Positions 32,100 through 42,235 of a stretch of 64,000 nucleotides of DNA are shown one piece after another. The DNA is from Ailurus styani (taxonomy: Eukaryota > Chordata > Mammalia > Carnivora > Ailuridae). Within the stretch, counting starts at the first letter, position 1, and each line of letters opens with the position of its first letter. The notes beneath the pieces are model-generated. The model had not been told where the DNA came from. It made no database searches and saw only the letters and a list, made by a program, of their open reading frames with translations. The stretch is taken from contig LNAC01000009.1 in the NCBI GenBank assembly GCA_002007465.1, forward strand, positions 147,238-211,237, written 5' to 3'. A program made the position numbers and the translations under genes.

Positions 32100-32630
32100 G
32101 TTCCTCTGAGACTAAGTATCTGTACCAATTCACCATGTCAAGTCTGTTTAGGGGTAGGAGAGTTCACGTGACCTGAGAGTAAGATGCAGCTCTTCCGGGT
32201 GGGCCAGCCATTGCAGGACACTGCGTAGTCGCCACAGCTCCCGGCAGGGTCAGCACTGGAGGCTGAACGTCTAGTCTGAGCTGACTGGCACGGTAATATA
32301 ACAGTGCGCTTGTCATCTGTGGAGAGCTTGTGCTCCCCCCACTGAATGGTTCCAGATGGCCGTGCTCTTTTTCAGTTTCACCCAGAGGACCTTCTGTACT
32401 TAATGGCACTTTGCCGGGCAGCTGGCCGTTGACCTATGTCCTGTGGCCCGCCTTGGAAAGATGAGCTGGGCCAATTGGTTCTGGCTCAGGAATTTGACCC
32501 AGGAGTTAGACTGTGTGATCACTGGTGGGCACTTGAGCTAAAGAGGCATACAGAATTGGAGGCAGGCAGCCATGCTGTAGTCCCAAATTATGAGGGGTAG
32601 TAGTTCAGAAGAAGCATCTCATGCATGTGT
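32100..32630. other. unique sequence, no feature recognised
   Basis: No gene or named repeat identified. The ORF at 32164-32409 has no recognisable domain. Confidence 0.4.
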
Positions 32631-32634
32631 TTAA

Positions 32635-33640
32635 CAGATACTGGTTTGAGCACCTGCTGTGTGCCGGGCATTGTTTTAGTCACTTAGGTTATAGACCTCC
32701 ATCCTCATGGCTTGTGGGTTTCCAGTAGGGGGAAGTGGACAGTGGATAATACACACTATCTGCGAGTGGGTTACAAAGAGTGTGAGGAGGGGAGAAGTGC
32801 GGAATGAGTTCCTAGGCCTGAGAGGTTAGATTGCAGAGTTAACTAGGGCAGACGGCGGCGGCCTCGTTGGGAAAGTGAGATGTGTGTCAAGTCTTGGAGG
32901 AGGAGAGGGCGTTGGCCAAGCAGCCATCCGAGGACAGGCCTTCCAGGCAGGGAGAGCAGGTAGGTATGTTCAAGTAGTGAGGAAGCTGGTAGGACTGGAA
33001 CAGAAAGCAACATCTGGTCGGGCCTGGAGGACCATTGTAAGGCCTTTGACTTTAACGTGAGAGAAGTGGGGTGTTGTTGCAGAGTTATGAGCAGAGCAGG
33101 AAGATAATCTGACTTAAGGTTTCCTGCAGTCACTCTGTTCTGTGCGGGCGGCGGGGAATCAAGGGGAGCTGGGACAGAGGTGGGGAGCCCCACCGGCAGC
33201 CAGTGCAGTAATCCAGGCCAGGGCAGTGCCAGTGGTGGGAAGTAGGTGGGTCTGAACATATCTTCAAGACTAGAGCCAAAGGATTTTCTGACTGCTTGGA
33301 TGAGGGTTGTAGGAGAAAAAGAGGAGTCAAGGACAACCCCAGGGGTTTTGGCCTGAGCAGCTAACTATAAGGATGGAACTGCCATCAATTCATTCAAGGG
33401 GAAAGGCTGTGGAGGAAGAGTGGAGGTGAGTTAGAAGAAGTGCCTTCTAGATATCCGAGTGGAGATACGGAGTGCATAGTGAGGCGAAGAAGTCTTGAAA
33501 GGAGGAAGATCCGTACTAGAGATATAAATTTAGGAGTCTGGGCATAAAGATTGTCTTTAAAGCTATAGGAGCGAGGGAGCTCCCTACGGGAGTGAGCTTC
33601 GGTGGAAAACGGAGGCAGGTGCAGAGATGGAGATCGGCAA
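32635..33640 (-). mobile_element. L2 LINE, about 1 kb, antisense
   Basis: Read in antisense this is L2 ORF2 plus 3' UTR. From the 3' end come 'GAGCACCTGCTGTGTGCCGGG', then 'GGCCTTCCAGGCAGGGAGAG', 'CATTGTAAGGCCTTTGAC', 'GCAGTAATCCAGGCCAGGGC', 'GAGGAGTCAAGGACAACCCC', 'TTTTGGCCTGAGCAGC' and 'GAGATATAAATTTAGGAGTC'. The complement encodes degraded L2 reverse-transcriptase C-terminus. Minus-strand ORFs such as 33130-33336 are remnants of it and not genes. Confidence 0.92.
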
Positions 33641-33819
33641 GAGAACGAGGCCTGCTGGTTCTTAGGGCCGCCTGCCTTCTTTGCTCTTGGCCTTCTGACA
33701 GCTGGATGTTTCGCTGTCCTTGGATTCCCAGGAGTCTCCTTGCATTCTTGTTTATCAAAACCTTTCTTTTTCCTTGAACATGTTCATTGGGTTTCTGTTC
33801 CTTGCTACCGAAGAGCCAT

Positions 33820-33935
33820 GGCTGAAATGGGATCATCCCCATTTTCAGATAGGTAACGGGTTTTGGGATTAGATTTACTCAAGGTTATTGCAGGTGGCCT
33901 AGCCAGAACTGGTGTCCTCCCCGTCTGGCTCCAAA
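33820..33935 (+). mobile_element. MIR SINE fragment
   Basis: 'CCCCATTTTCAGATAGGTAAC', 'CTCAAGGTTATTGCAGGTGG' and 'GCCAGAACTGGTGTCC' correspond to the MIR 3' half. Confidence 0.6.
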
Positions 33936-34524
33936 GCTTGTGCAGTGTCCTGGGATCCCATTCATTGTGCCTGAGCTGTGGGCGGCTGTTGTGTGGGGTG
34001 TGTGGTGTTTAGTATCGTTTGAATGATTTAAGGTATGGATGAGGAGGTAGGGGCCGCGGTGCCCACCCTGAGAGATCATTGGCTTGAGCTTGAAATTTCC
34101 GGGGTCCCAGTGCAGTAGAAGGAATGAAGCATTGAGTGGGTAGTTCATTGATTAATTTCTTTTATCATTTTCTATCAACAGCTATTTAAGCACCTCCTCC
34201 GTGTCAGATACCGTTAGGCACAGATCTTTCCGAACCCGAGTGCTTCATCTGAACCACAGAACACAGAATCGTTTAAGTGACTGTTTTCTCAGATCTTCCA
34301 GGGATGGTCCACAGCTGGTATCATTCTAGTAGCAGAATGAGAGAGTTCATTCATTACATCCAACAGATGCCTTAGGGTCTTAGGCTTCATTCTCTCCTGT
34401 TACCGTCCTTAGCTGAGAAAGGCAGAAACCCACGTAGCCCCCAGGTCAGTTCATAATTGGTCATAAAAGGTCAGAGCTGAGATCTGAAGAGTTAAGTCAG
34501 GGTTAACCAGGCGAAGTGAGGTGG

Positions 34525-34553
34525 ATGTGTGTGTGTGTGTGTGTGTGTGTGTT
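34525..34553. repeat. (TG)n microsatellite followed by G-rich tract
   Basis: About 14 uninterrupted TG units, followed at 34556-34577 by GGTGGGGGAGGGGGGAGGGG, a strong quadruplex motif. Confidence 0.95.
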
Positions 34554-34628
34554 TGGTGGGGGAGGGGGGAGGGGAGGACACTGTCTAGATGAGGAAACCG
34601 TGTTTAAAGATCCTGAGGCAAGAGGGTA

Positions 34629-34906
34629 GGAGCGGGGAGGGGCACTCAGTGGAAGATGACGGGGAGCCTTTGTTGACAAGCTGAAAAGCCATAGAGGTTT
34701 TTTCTGTTTTTCTTTTTTTTAAGGAGGATACTTTTTTTTTTTTTTTTTTGGTTTTTTTTTTTTTTTTTGGGAGAGAGGGGATGNGGAGCGGGGAGGGGCA
34801 CTCAGTGGAAGATGACGGGGAGCCTTTGTTGACAAGCTGAAAAGCCATAGAGGTTTTTTCTGTTTTTCTTTTTTTTAAGGAGGATACTTTTTTTTTTTTT
34901 TTTTGG
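34629..34906. repeat. direct duplication flanking an unresolved base (assembly artefact)
   Basis: The roughly 122-base segment 34629-34751 is repeated essentially exactly at 34785-34906, on either side of an N at 34784. Both copies run from GGAGCGGGGAGGGGCACTC to AAGGAGGATAC plus a T run. A duplication this exact in otherwise old L2 sequence, centred on an N and a homopolymer, is best explained as unmerged contig ends. Confidence 0.95.
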
Positions 34907-35075
34907 ATTTTATTTATTTATCTGAGAGAGAGAGCATGAGAATGGGGTGAGGGGCAGAGGGAGAAGCAGACTCCTCGCTGAGCAGGGAGCCCAATGTGGG
35001 ACTCGATCCCAGGACTTTGGGATCATGACCTGAGCTGAAGGCAGATGCTTAACCGACTGAGCCACCCAGGCGCCC
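34906..35075 (-). mobile_element. CAN SINE
   Basis: Inverted SINE: T run (34888-34904), GGATTTTATTTATTTATC, GA-rich middle, and a head ending 'GAGCCACCCAGGCGCCC'. Its T tail coincides with the assembly scar, so its true left end and target duplication cannot be read. Confidence 0.93.
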
Positions 35076-35400
35076 ACCATCGAGTGTTCTAAGTGGGCTG
35101 CCTGTGTGCGTTTGTGAAAGCTTAACTGAGAATGGACATGAGAGCTGTGCTCTGATAAGATTAGCCCAGCTTCAGTGGGAGAATGCACTGGCGCGGCAGG
35201 AGGGGACCGGGCGGCTGAGTGAGCCATCCCAGCAGCTGACGCAGTGTGGACGGGGTGGCCACAATGGACAGTCTCACTGGTATTTGGAGGGTGAATGGGC
35301 AGGACTTGCTAACAATGGGATCTGAAGGATAACAGGAAGTGAAGTGGGTCAGGGATGACAGCCAGATATCTGGCTCCGTGTTAACGGGTACTGATCGTCC

Positions 35401-36234
35401 ATTGAGATAAGAAGTATGGGAGGAAACTCCGTTGTTGTTTATTTCATTTAAATATAAACAATGAATTATGGTTCCTTTAGGGCTTTTTCTATTTTTGTTA
35501 ACCACAGGAGCAAAAACTTGTTGCAGGTGTTTGCAGGTTAGTTCTCCTTGAAGCTCTTAACTGGTGGGGTTTGAGGGGCTGCTCAAGGGAGTGGTTTGGA
35601 GAGACAGTGCTCCAAGTCCATGCTGAGAGGTCCTCCCTTTGCCTGGCATGACATCTCCAGTGCAGCTGTCTACGGAGCTCTGCCCCGGGAGATAACTGCG
35701 CATGTCCTGACCTTCAGAAGGGGCCAGAGACCTAACTGTGGCTCATTTTTATTTCTTTTCATGGGCAGTTGGGCTCCTAATGAGAATGTTTTCTCTTAGG
35801 AGGTCCCAGGAAGCCTCCATTGATGAGTGACTCGCGTGATTTATTAGAAGAACTGCTGTGTGTGTAGCTAACACTTGCTGCAGGCAGCCACCGGGGTGTT
35901 GCCAGCCAATGAATGGGACCCGTGGTGATGCAGTATCAAGGTTGACAAGCTGATTTTTCCATTTATATGAAAACAGCTTCTTTTAAGGCTTATGGGTGGA
36001 GACCCTCGGTTGGACACGCTGAAGGAAGGGAAGATGGGCTCTCTGCTGTGGGATCAAGTGTTCACCAACCACATTTAAACTTGACGTCCTTGGCATCATC
36101 CCAGGAGCTGGGCACCCTCTGAGTTCTAAAAAGGATCACTGGAAGCCGGTTGTACAAATGGGCTGATGTACTTCCATGTGTCTCGTTTACTTCTTCCAAT
36201 TAAGAAAGCTGAGGACCACCTTCCACTTTACTCT
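35401..36234. other. unique sequence, no feature recognised
   Basis: Mixed composition with no repeat I can place. The short ORF at 35596-35799 shows no recognisable motif. Confidence 0.4.
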
Positions 36235-36247
36235 TGAGACTTTTTAA

Positions 36248-36440
36248 AGATTAAAGATTGATTTATGGATTTGTCAGAGGAGAGAGTGTGCGCGCGAGCA
36301 CAAGCAGGGGAAGCGGCAGGCAGAGGGAGACCAGACTCGCCACTGGGCAAGGAGCCGGATTCGGGACTGGATCCCAGGACTTGGGGATCATGCCCTGAGC
36401 CGAAGGCAGGCGCTTAACTGACTGAGACACTCAGGCGCCC
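36248..36440 (-). mobile_element. CAN SINE, older copy
   Basis: Inverted SINE ending 'GAGACACTCAGGCGCCC'. Left flank TGAGACTTTTTAA and right flank TGAGACGTTTTTTTAA form an imperfect target duplication. Confidence 0.93.
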
Positions 36441-36639
36441 TGAGACGTTTTTTTAAAAAAATGAAATCTAAGGGGAACATACTCAGCTGAGAACAGGCGT
36501 GAGGGAAGGGTGAAGAGAATTCCCTGTGTAGGTTACTTGTTTGGCCACTAAAAAATTGATTATTAATTGAATCCGTTGCTTGGGCTTGGCTTCTCCAATT
36601 TTCCAGTCTTGTTGAGAAGCCAGTGGCTAACAGTTGGAT

Positions 36640-37010
36640 TTAACGTGTTAAACAAAATCCAACTGAGTAAATGAAGATCTGATTGGCTTTATTGAACGTT
36701 CATGCATTGGGCGGCTTCCCATCTAGCAAGTAGAAGGGAGCTCGGAGAGGATGTAGGAAATGGAAGGCCTTTATAGGCACAAGTAGGGCGGGACAAGGAA
36801 GCTCTTAGTAAAAGAAGAAAGGACTGTTGTCTCCCTTTGGGGGGAGGGTGGGGGTCTGTCATGCAGATTACCTTTCCAGGGCGGGTCAGGAAATTCCAGA
36901 TTGAGTGGTTAACGTGGTCACATTCCTGATGGCCCTTCTTGGTTTGCTGTCATGGGGGCCAGTGACTCCCCTTTGGGGCCTGTTGTTTCTTTTTTCTTTC
37001 TTTTTTTAAA
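36640..37010. mobile_element. unclassified interspersed repeat, possibly LTR-derived
   Basis: A block starting 'CAAAATCCAACTGAGTAAATG' and ending 'CTTTGGGGCCTGTTGTTTC' has the feel of a dispersed mammalian repeat, with phrases such as 'GGCGGCTTCCCATCTAGCAAG' that I recall from repeats elsewhere. I cannot name the family. It carries no open reading frame of interest. Confidence 0.4.
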
Positions 37011-37214
37011 TGAACATAACTGATATTATTGGTAATTTTATTATTTTGCATGGTTTTGAACCTCAACAGTTGAAATGTTCAGCTTCTTTTGTATCTTCCC
37101 TTTTACCAGAACCCCACTCCTAGTTTAAGTATCATGTGCCCATGCAGTTCCAATTAAGTGCCAAGAATGAAGATTTCTTGGGGGCTGAGAAAGCATATGA
37201 CGGGACCCAGTCTT

Positions 37215-37440
37215 TTACTTTGTACAGTGAACACGAATGAGGACTTTCTGTGTATGTAGCACTGTGCTGGGCACTGGGGACACAGCAGTGAGCAAAATAG
37301 ACACAGCCATGCCTCTCACCGCCCAGTGGAGAAGGGAGGCCATCAACCCAACCAGCAGCACGGCGGGGTGGTCACGGGATCTCCGGCCTAGGTCACCCAG
37401 GTCCCTCCTGACCGGGAGGCAGGAAAGGTGTCCGAGATGA
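37215..37440 (-). mobile_element. L2 LINE 3' end
   Basis: 'GCACTGTGCTGGGCACTGGG' followed by 'GACACAGCAGTGAGCAAAATAG' and 'CCCAGTGGAGAAGGGAGGCC' is the antisense L2 3' UTR, well preserved. Confidence 0.82.
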
Positions 37441-37721
37441 AACGTTTCCTTAAGCAGAAGGAGCTGAGCAGGTTCTAGATGGTCTGGATGGCGACTTTCC
37501 ATTGATTCCAGGGCTGATTTGACAGCTCTTTGCGTCGATGCCCCGCTGTGTAGTAGAGTTGTACTCGATGCCGGCAGAGGGGTTGTGTTTGAATAAAAGT
37601 ACACAAGGAGGTAATTGTGTATAGTCACAGTTACTCTTGAAAATCCCAGTAGAAGACTAACAAAGTCTGTTATCCTTTCAGAATTAAAACAGGATGCTAT
37701 TTCTTTAGAGTGGGGGTCAGC

Positions 37722-37938
37722 ACCCCTTCCCCCCTCCACCAGGGCCGAATCCACTCGGCTCCCTGCTTTTGTAAATAAAGTTTTATTGGAACACAGCCAC
37801 ACCCATTTATTTACAAATCATCTGAGCTGTTTTCCCACCAAAATGTCAGAGTCAAGTAGTTTAACAAAGACTGTGTGCACCACACAGCTGAAGATATTTA
37901 CTCTCTTGCCCTTTAAAGAAAACATTTGCTGACTCCTC
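37722..37938 (+). mobile_element. hAT-Charlie-type relic, near full length
   Basis: 'GGGGGTCAGCACCCC', 'TTTTGTAAATAAAGTTTTATTGG', 'AACACAGCCACACCCATTTAT', 'GAAGATATTTACTCTCTTGCCC' and 'ACATTTGCTGACTCC' match the hAT family also seen at 29485 and 31485, in the opposite orientation. The terminal inverted repeats are partly readable. Confidence 0.8.
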
Positions 37939-37939
37939 C

Positions 37940-38600
37940 TTTGAGCAAATGTAAGGATTTGTTTTATATTTAGGCACCTTGTTCTAAAAGGAAAATTGTT
38001 ATCTTTAAACACTAGAATCCTATTAGTGAGGTGGGATGTTCACACTACAGAAGGCAGGAACGGATGGAGGAATCAGCCTCTGCACCTCTCTTGCCTTTAC
38101 TGCCACCTGGGGTCATATGCTTATTAACTGAAGAGAGTGATTTGCCTAAAATATTTATCCTTCTCCCTCTCCCTTCCTTCCTCCCCTTTCTTCCCATCTC
38201 TCTGTTTTTTCAAGTGCACGTAATGGGGTTGATCTAAGGTCAATGGGGTGCATCATATACTCTTTGTACTTCAAGTGTGGTGGGCTGGTGAAGAAAAGAA
38301 CAGCGAGACTTAAGACTTAATTTGCAGATGATGTGGTTCTACTACCCGGACGTCCTAGTGATTTCAGCAGAGAAAAGTGATAAAGAACAAGAACCCAGAA
38401 CACTGTCCTGCAGCTCTCCACAGTGTCCACATCGTGCCTGGTGATGCGGTCTCAGGAAGTCAGCGACCATACGTTCAGCCAGTATTGTTCATCTCCGTGT
38501 TGGGAAGTTGTTAGTTTTATTTGCTTTGAACTATAAATGTGATTTGATTTGATAGTTGTAAAGAAACTAGTCACGTGGCAGACGGACCTTCATATGGCTT
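37940..38600. other. unique sequence with a polypyrimidine tract
   Basis: A C/T-only tract (CCTTCC/CTTTCTTCC-type) runs at 38159-38212. No gene or named repeat is seen in the remainder. Confidence 0.45.
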
Positions 38601-38639
38601 CATGTTCACGCCATTGTCTGACCCTCAAGCTGAATGGGC

Positions 38640-39065
38640 CTGTGAATAGGTCCAACTGATAGAATACAGCAAAGCGGATGGGCTGTCACTCCCCTGATTA
38701 TGTTTTGTTATATGAGACTCTTGCTGGCAGACATACTCTGGAGACATTGTCCCTTGCATTGGAGAAGTAAGACGTTCCATGTCTCAGGGACCTGAAGGCA
38801 GCCTCTGTCCTCCAACCAGCAAGAAGCCAGAGCCCTTAACCTTATAGCTCCAAGGAAGTTAATTCTGCCAGTTGCTTTCCAGAGCTTGGACATAAGGCCC
38901 TTCCCTGGTTAAGCCTCCCCATGAGACCTCAGCCCTGCCAACGCCTTCACCGCAGCCGTGCAGAGGACCCATCTAAAAGCACATCATCGGACCCTGACCC
39001 ACAGAGAGTGTGACATAATAAAAGTACATGTTTTTTGTTACATGGCAATAGAAAAAGAACACAAA
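38640..39065 (+). mobile_element. MLT1-type LTR (ERVL-MaLR)
   Basis: Consensus-like blocks in order: 'GATGGGCTGTCACTCCC', 'GATTATGTTTTGTTATATGAG', 'GGAAGTTAATTCTGCCAG', 'GATGAGACC'-type block as 'CATGAGACCTCAGCCCTG', 'GACCCTGACCCACAGAGAGTG', and the 3' terminus 'TTTGTTACATGGCAATAG'. It is a solitary, non-coding retroviral-like LTR relic with a poly(A) signal-like TAATAAAAG near 39014. Confidence 0.75.
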
Positions 39066-39475
39066 GCATAAAGAGTTTACCCCAGTTGTTATTGGTTCAT
39101 ATTGAACATTATAAAAATCCAAGCTAAATCCAGGAATCTGCAGTCAGTTTGGCCTCCCCCCCACCCCTTGAAAGTTGTCCTTAAATTATTGGGTCACTTG
39201 ACCAACTTGGAATATAAATGGTAGCTTAGATAAAAGTATTGTATTGATGTTTGGTGACGTGGACAGCTGCACTACAGCGATACAAAAAAATATCCGTGTT
39301 TGTAGGAAGTACCCACTGCAGAAGTTAAAGGGACACACCGTGGTATGGGTGAGACTTACTCTCCAATGGCTCAGGGCAAAAAAATGTGTGTGTTGTAAGT
39401 CTGTCTGCATGTGTGTGTGTGTCTGGGTGGTATGGTTAACCCTCTGCTCTAAACGTTCAATCAGAGAGGTCTAGG
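39066..39475. other. unique sequence, no feature recognised
   Basis: Repeat-free apart from a short TG run at 39409-39422. No coding evidence. Confidence 0.4.
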
Positions 39476-39480
39476 TCTTT

Positions 39481-39590
39481 CCTCGTAGGTTAGAGCGTTT
39501 TACCTTTTGCTTTCACTCTTCCTCTGTACACCTCCTGAAGCGGAGTAGGCGGCTAAAAATAGCCCTTGGTGTTTGTTATTTTGTGCGGAA
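39481..39590. repeat. diverged direct repeat, copy A
   Basis: Resembles 41984-42096 over its whole length at very roughly 80% by eye, with one 6-base gap. Shared cores include GCTAAAAAT, CTTGGTGTTT, TTTTGCTTTC and TATTTTGTGC. It belongs to no family I recognise. Confidence 0.7.
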
Positions 39591-39659
39591 GCAGAAGAGG
39601 CTAGCAAATGTAGGACCCCTGTCTACTGCGGTCACTCACGTAAAAAAGCTTAATTCTCG

Positions 39660-39815
39660 GGTAAATATTTTCTCATTTGCTACTCACAAGAGCCCTTTGT
39701 TGTGGGTGCTATTGTTTGTCTCCATTTTGCTGGTTGAGGGTGTTAAGCTAATCGTCCAGGTTTTCTGAGCTAGTTAGTGGTCAAGAGGGGCCTGACTGCA
39801 AGTGTGACCCATGGT
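39660..39815 (+). mobile_element. MIR SINE
   Basis: 'TTTTCTCATTTGCTACTCACAAG', 'GTCTCCATTTTGCTGGTTGAGG' and 'GAGCTAGTTAGTGGTCAAGAGG' follow MIR from middle to 3' end. Confidence 0.65.
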
Positions 39816-39819
39816 CTTG

Positions 39820-40790
39820 TCCCTGCCTGGTTACCACGGAACTTCACCTCGAGAGTGCTGTTCCCGCTGTTCCCCTTCTCAGAAACTGGCCCCCAGGAAG
39901 ACGCCGAACTGTTGGCGTGCCGCCCAGCCCGCATCCCGCCTTCCGATGGGAGCTCTGGTCACAGCCCTGGTGAGCCTGTGGTCCTTCGTTTGTCCCGGCT
40001 CTTCTGGCCGGTGAATCTGCAGGTGGCTCCTGCACCCGTTTCCATGGCACCGACAAGGAATTAGAGACCCGCTAGGAGGCACCCTGCTGATGGCCTGCTC
40101 GTAGCCACGGTGGACGATGTGGGCGCTCCACACCAGCCAGCCCAGCGTTCTCGTGCGAGGCGCACGTGGAGGGCAGGGCCTGTCCTGGTGCTCGGCCCCC
40201 CAGAAGTCAGCCTCCGCGACCAAGCTTATCATCCCTCCTCCTTCAGGCAACTGCCCACCTGCCCCCTTCTTGTCCACACGGGAGTTACCGTTTGGGGCCT
40301 GCTTCACTGGAGCTTCAAAGCAGGGGGGACCTTCTTCCAGCATTCGGGGGCCTTCCGGACATGGCAGTCGCGTTCGCCCTGTCCTGTCCATGACGCTTCT
40401 CCAGGATGAAGAGTTCCTGACCTCATGGTTTGTCTTGAGCTTGCTGATCTGTTTTGTCTGGCTGTTGCCTTCCCAGACCTTTTCCAGTTTTCCTTGTATG
40501 CTGGGGAAACTGGTCCAGCCACACCTGCAGCCTCCCTCTGTAATCTTGGCTGCCCCCACTGAGCGTTGGGCTCCTTGAAGAGTCACTGAGGAGGAAGCGG
40601 GCCCCTGGTTCTCCTGCCCCAGCCCCCCACCTTCCACGGCCGGGAGGGCTGTCCGCGAGGGCTTTCTTCTGCACCCTGAGGTTCTGCCGATACCGGAGGC
40701 CGCTCCGCTCCTGTGGGCAGAGACCATGTCGAGCCTTAGTCGTCAGTGCTCTAACCACACGGAGTTCAGGCCCCAGAGCTCAGTGTCGGT
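39820..40790. other. GC-rich segment carrying the longest ORF of the window
   Basis: A GC-rich, CpG-containing block without a recognisable repeat. It holds a 282-codon open frame on the minus strand (39879-40727) and overlapping frames of 153, 111 and 99 codons, including ones on the other strand. The predicted protein is basic and rich in G, R, P and S, has no signal peptide, membrane segment or domain I recognise, and has no evident poly(A) signal or splice context. Overlapping long frames in GC-rich DNA argue for chance. A novel or lineage-specific transcript cannot be excluded. Confidence 0.2.
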
Positions 40791-41690
40791 GTGACTGACA
40801 TCTCACTTCTGCCAAAAATAGGTGGGGAAAACCCCTGTTTCCATGAGTTCTTTAGGGGTGGTTTCTATATTAACTTGGGGCTCCTGGAAACAACAGACAG
40901 GGTCATATTAATAATTGAGATTAAAGCTAAGAAATGTATTCACAAATATGAAGTTCTTGGGCTATTGATTTTTTTAAATAGAGAACAGATATTAAGTGGC
41001 TACTTGAAGAACATTGTAGATCATGTAAAACCAAGATTGAAGACCCAGTTCCCCGTGTTACTTTTTAATCCTCCGCAAAATGTCTTCTGGAGTGTTGTAC
41101 CAGGAAGTTTCCCTCTTCTGTTGAGTTCATATATTTTCTTTGGACGGTCAAATAAATCCCTTTTTACCTTCGCTACTAGGAAACTCAGAGCCAAACATCC
41201 ATGGCTCAGTTGCAGTAAATCTTGAGTTCCAAGCTTCTGATTCTCTTCTCTTTTACCTCTTAGTTGTTTTGTGGTTAGTAGTGCCTAAATACCTCCAGTT
41301 GGAGAGAGAATTGCTTTGTCACTTTGTGCATGACTTCTGTGGTTTGCTTTGGCCACCCCCCTCCCCTTCTGGGTAGAAGCAGCTGTGTGTTATGTCATTG
41401 ATTAGGTACATGTTTTAACCAGTGTAGACAAGAGCTGGTTGACCTGTGCACTGGGGGAGAACTCTGATGGCCGCGTCTGCTCTAGGAGTCCAGTCCCATG
41501 GCACAGTATCGATGGAGGAGAGTTTTGTTCTGATAGAGACAGCATCTGTGGGACCAGTACCGACCGAAGACTCCAGGGTGTGTTAATGACTGACGGCTGC
41601 AGCTGCACCCCTGGCTTGCCTTTGGGCTGCGTTTCCTTCACCCTCCTTGCTCATTGGACAGAGGGGAGAGGAGGGAAATTCTTGGCAGAT
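40791..41690. other. unique sequence, no feature recognised
   Basis: AT-rich at 40900-41200 and mixed afterwards. The 144-codon ORF at 40791-41225 has no recognisable motif and is flanked by no splice or promoter signal. Confidence 0.35.
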
Positions 41691-41697
41691 GCTTTTA

Positions 41698-41891
41698 TTT
41701 TTTTTTTTAAGATTTTATTTATGTATCTGACAGAGAGAGGTCATGAGTAGGCAGAGAGGCAGGCAGAGGGAGAGGGGGAAGCAGGCTCCCTGCTGAGCAG
41801 AGAACCCAATGTGGGACTTGATCCCAGGACCCTGAGATCATGACCTGAGCCGAGGGCAGAGGCTTAACCCACTGAGCCACCCAGGCGCCCC
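41698..41891 (-). mobile_element. CAN SINE
   Basis: Inverted SINE with flanks TTGGCAGATGCTTTTA (41682-41697) and TTTGCAGATGCTTTTA (41892-41907), a 16-base duplication with one mismatch. The head complement ends 'CACCCAGGCGCCC'. Confidence 0.96.
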
Positions 41892-41983
41892 TTTGCAGAT
41901 GCTTTTAGCAGGACCCCCGAGGCATGACGGAGAAAGTTAATTTTAGTTCCATTTTTAATGTTAAGGTAGTTTGGTTGTGACTT

Positions 41984-42096
41984 TCCTCTTAGGGTAGAGC
42001 ATTTGAGCTTTTGTTTTTGCTTTCGCATTTCCTGTGTATACCTCCCAAAGCAAAATGGACTGCTAAAAATGTCACTTGGTGTTTTATTTTGTGCCT
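41984..42096. repeat. diverged direct repeat, copy B
   Basis: Same orientation as copy A at 39481-39590 and 2.5 kb downstream. Common string order: CCTC.TAGG.TAGAGC, TTTTGCTTTC, TTCCT.TGTA.ACCTCC, GCTAAAAAT, CTTGGTGTTT and TATTTTGTGC. Confidence 0.7.
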
Positions 42097-42235
42097 AGAA
42101 TAACATTCAAGACTTGTGAACACTGTGAGTCACTAAAATAGTTTTAGGAGAAAAGAAGTGTTATCTGTGTTAGTCTGTATTTCCTTCTAGAAATTTTCCA
42201 GTTGATTTTGTATGCTTATTTAATTGGACATAAAT

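Larger units (their letters stand above)
34140..35400 (-). mobile_element. L2 LINE, antisense, interrupted
   Basis: Antisense L2: 'GCTATTTAAGCACCTCCTCC', 'GAGCTGAGATCTGAAGAG', 'TTAACCAGGCGAAGTG' and 'GATCCTGAGGCAAGAGGG'. After the SINE it resumes with 'GGCAGGACTTGCTAACAATGG' and 'GGGTCAGGGATGACAGCC' ('caggacttgctgatggattgg', 'caaggatgactcc'). It is split by a (TG)n tract, an assembly scar and the SINE at 34906-35075. Confidence 0.75.

Noticed and set aside
32843..33336. Minus-strand ORFs of 138 and 68 codons
   Set aside because: They are frame-broken remnants of the L2 reverse transcriptase C-terminus and not a host gene.
37215..37802. 195-codon minus-strand open frame
   Set aside because: It runs through an antisense L2 3' end and into a hAT relic, so it is a chimera of non-coding repeats.
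31620..39065. Possible endogenous retrovirus provirus between the two MLT1-type LTRs
   Set aside because: The two LTRs are about 6.7 kb apart, but the DNA between them is L2, MIR, SINE and hAT sequence with no gag-, pol- or env-like frame, so they are independent solitary relics.
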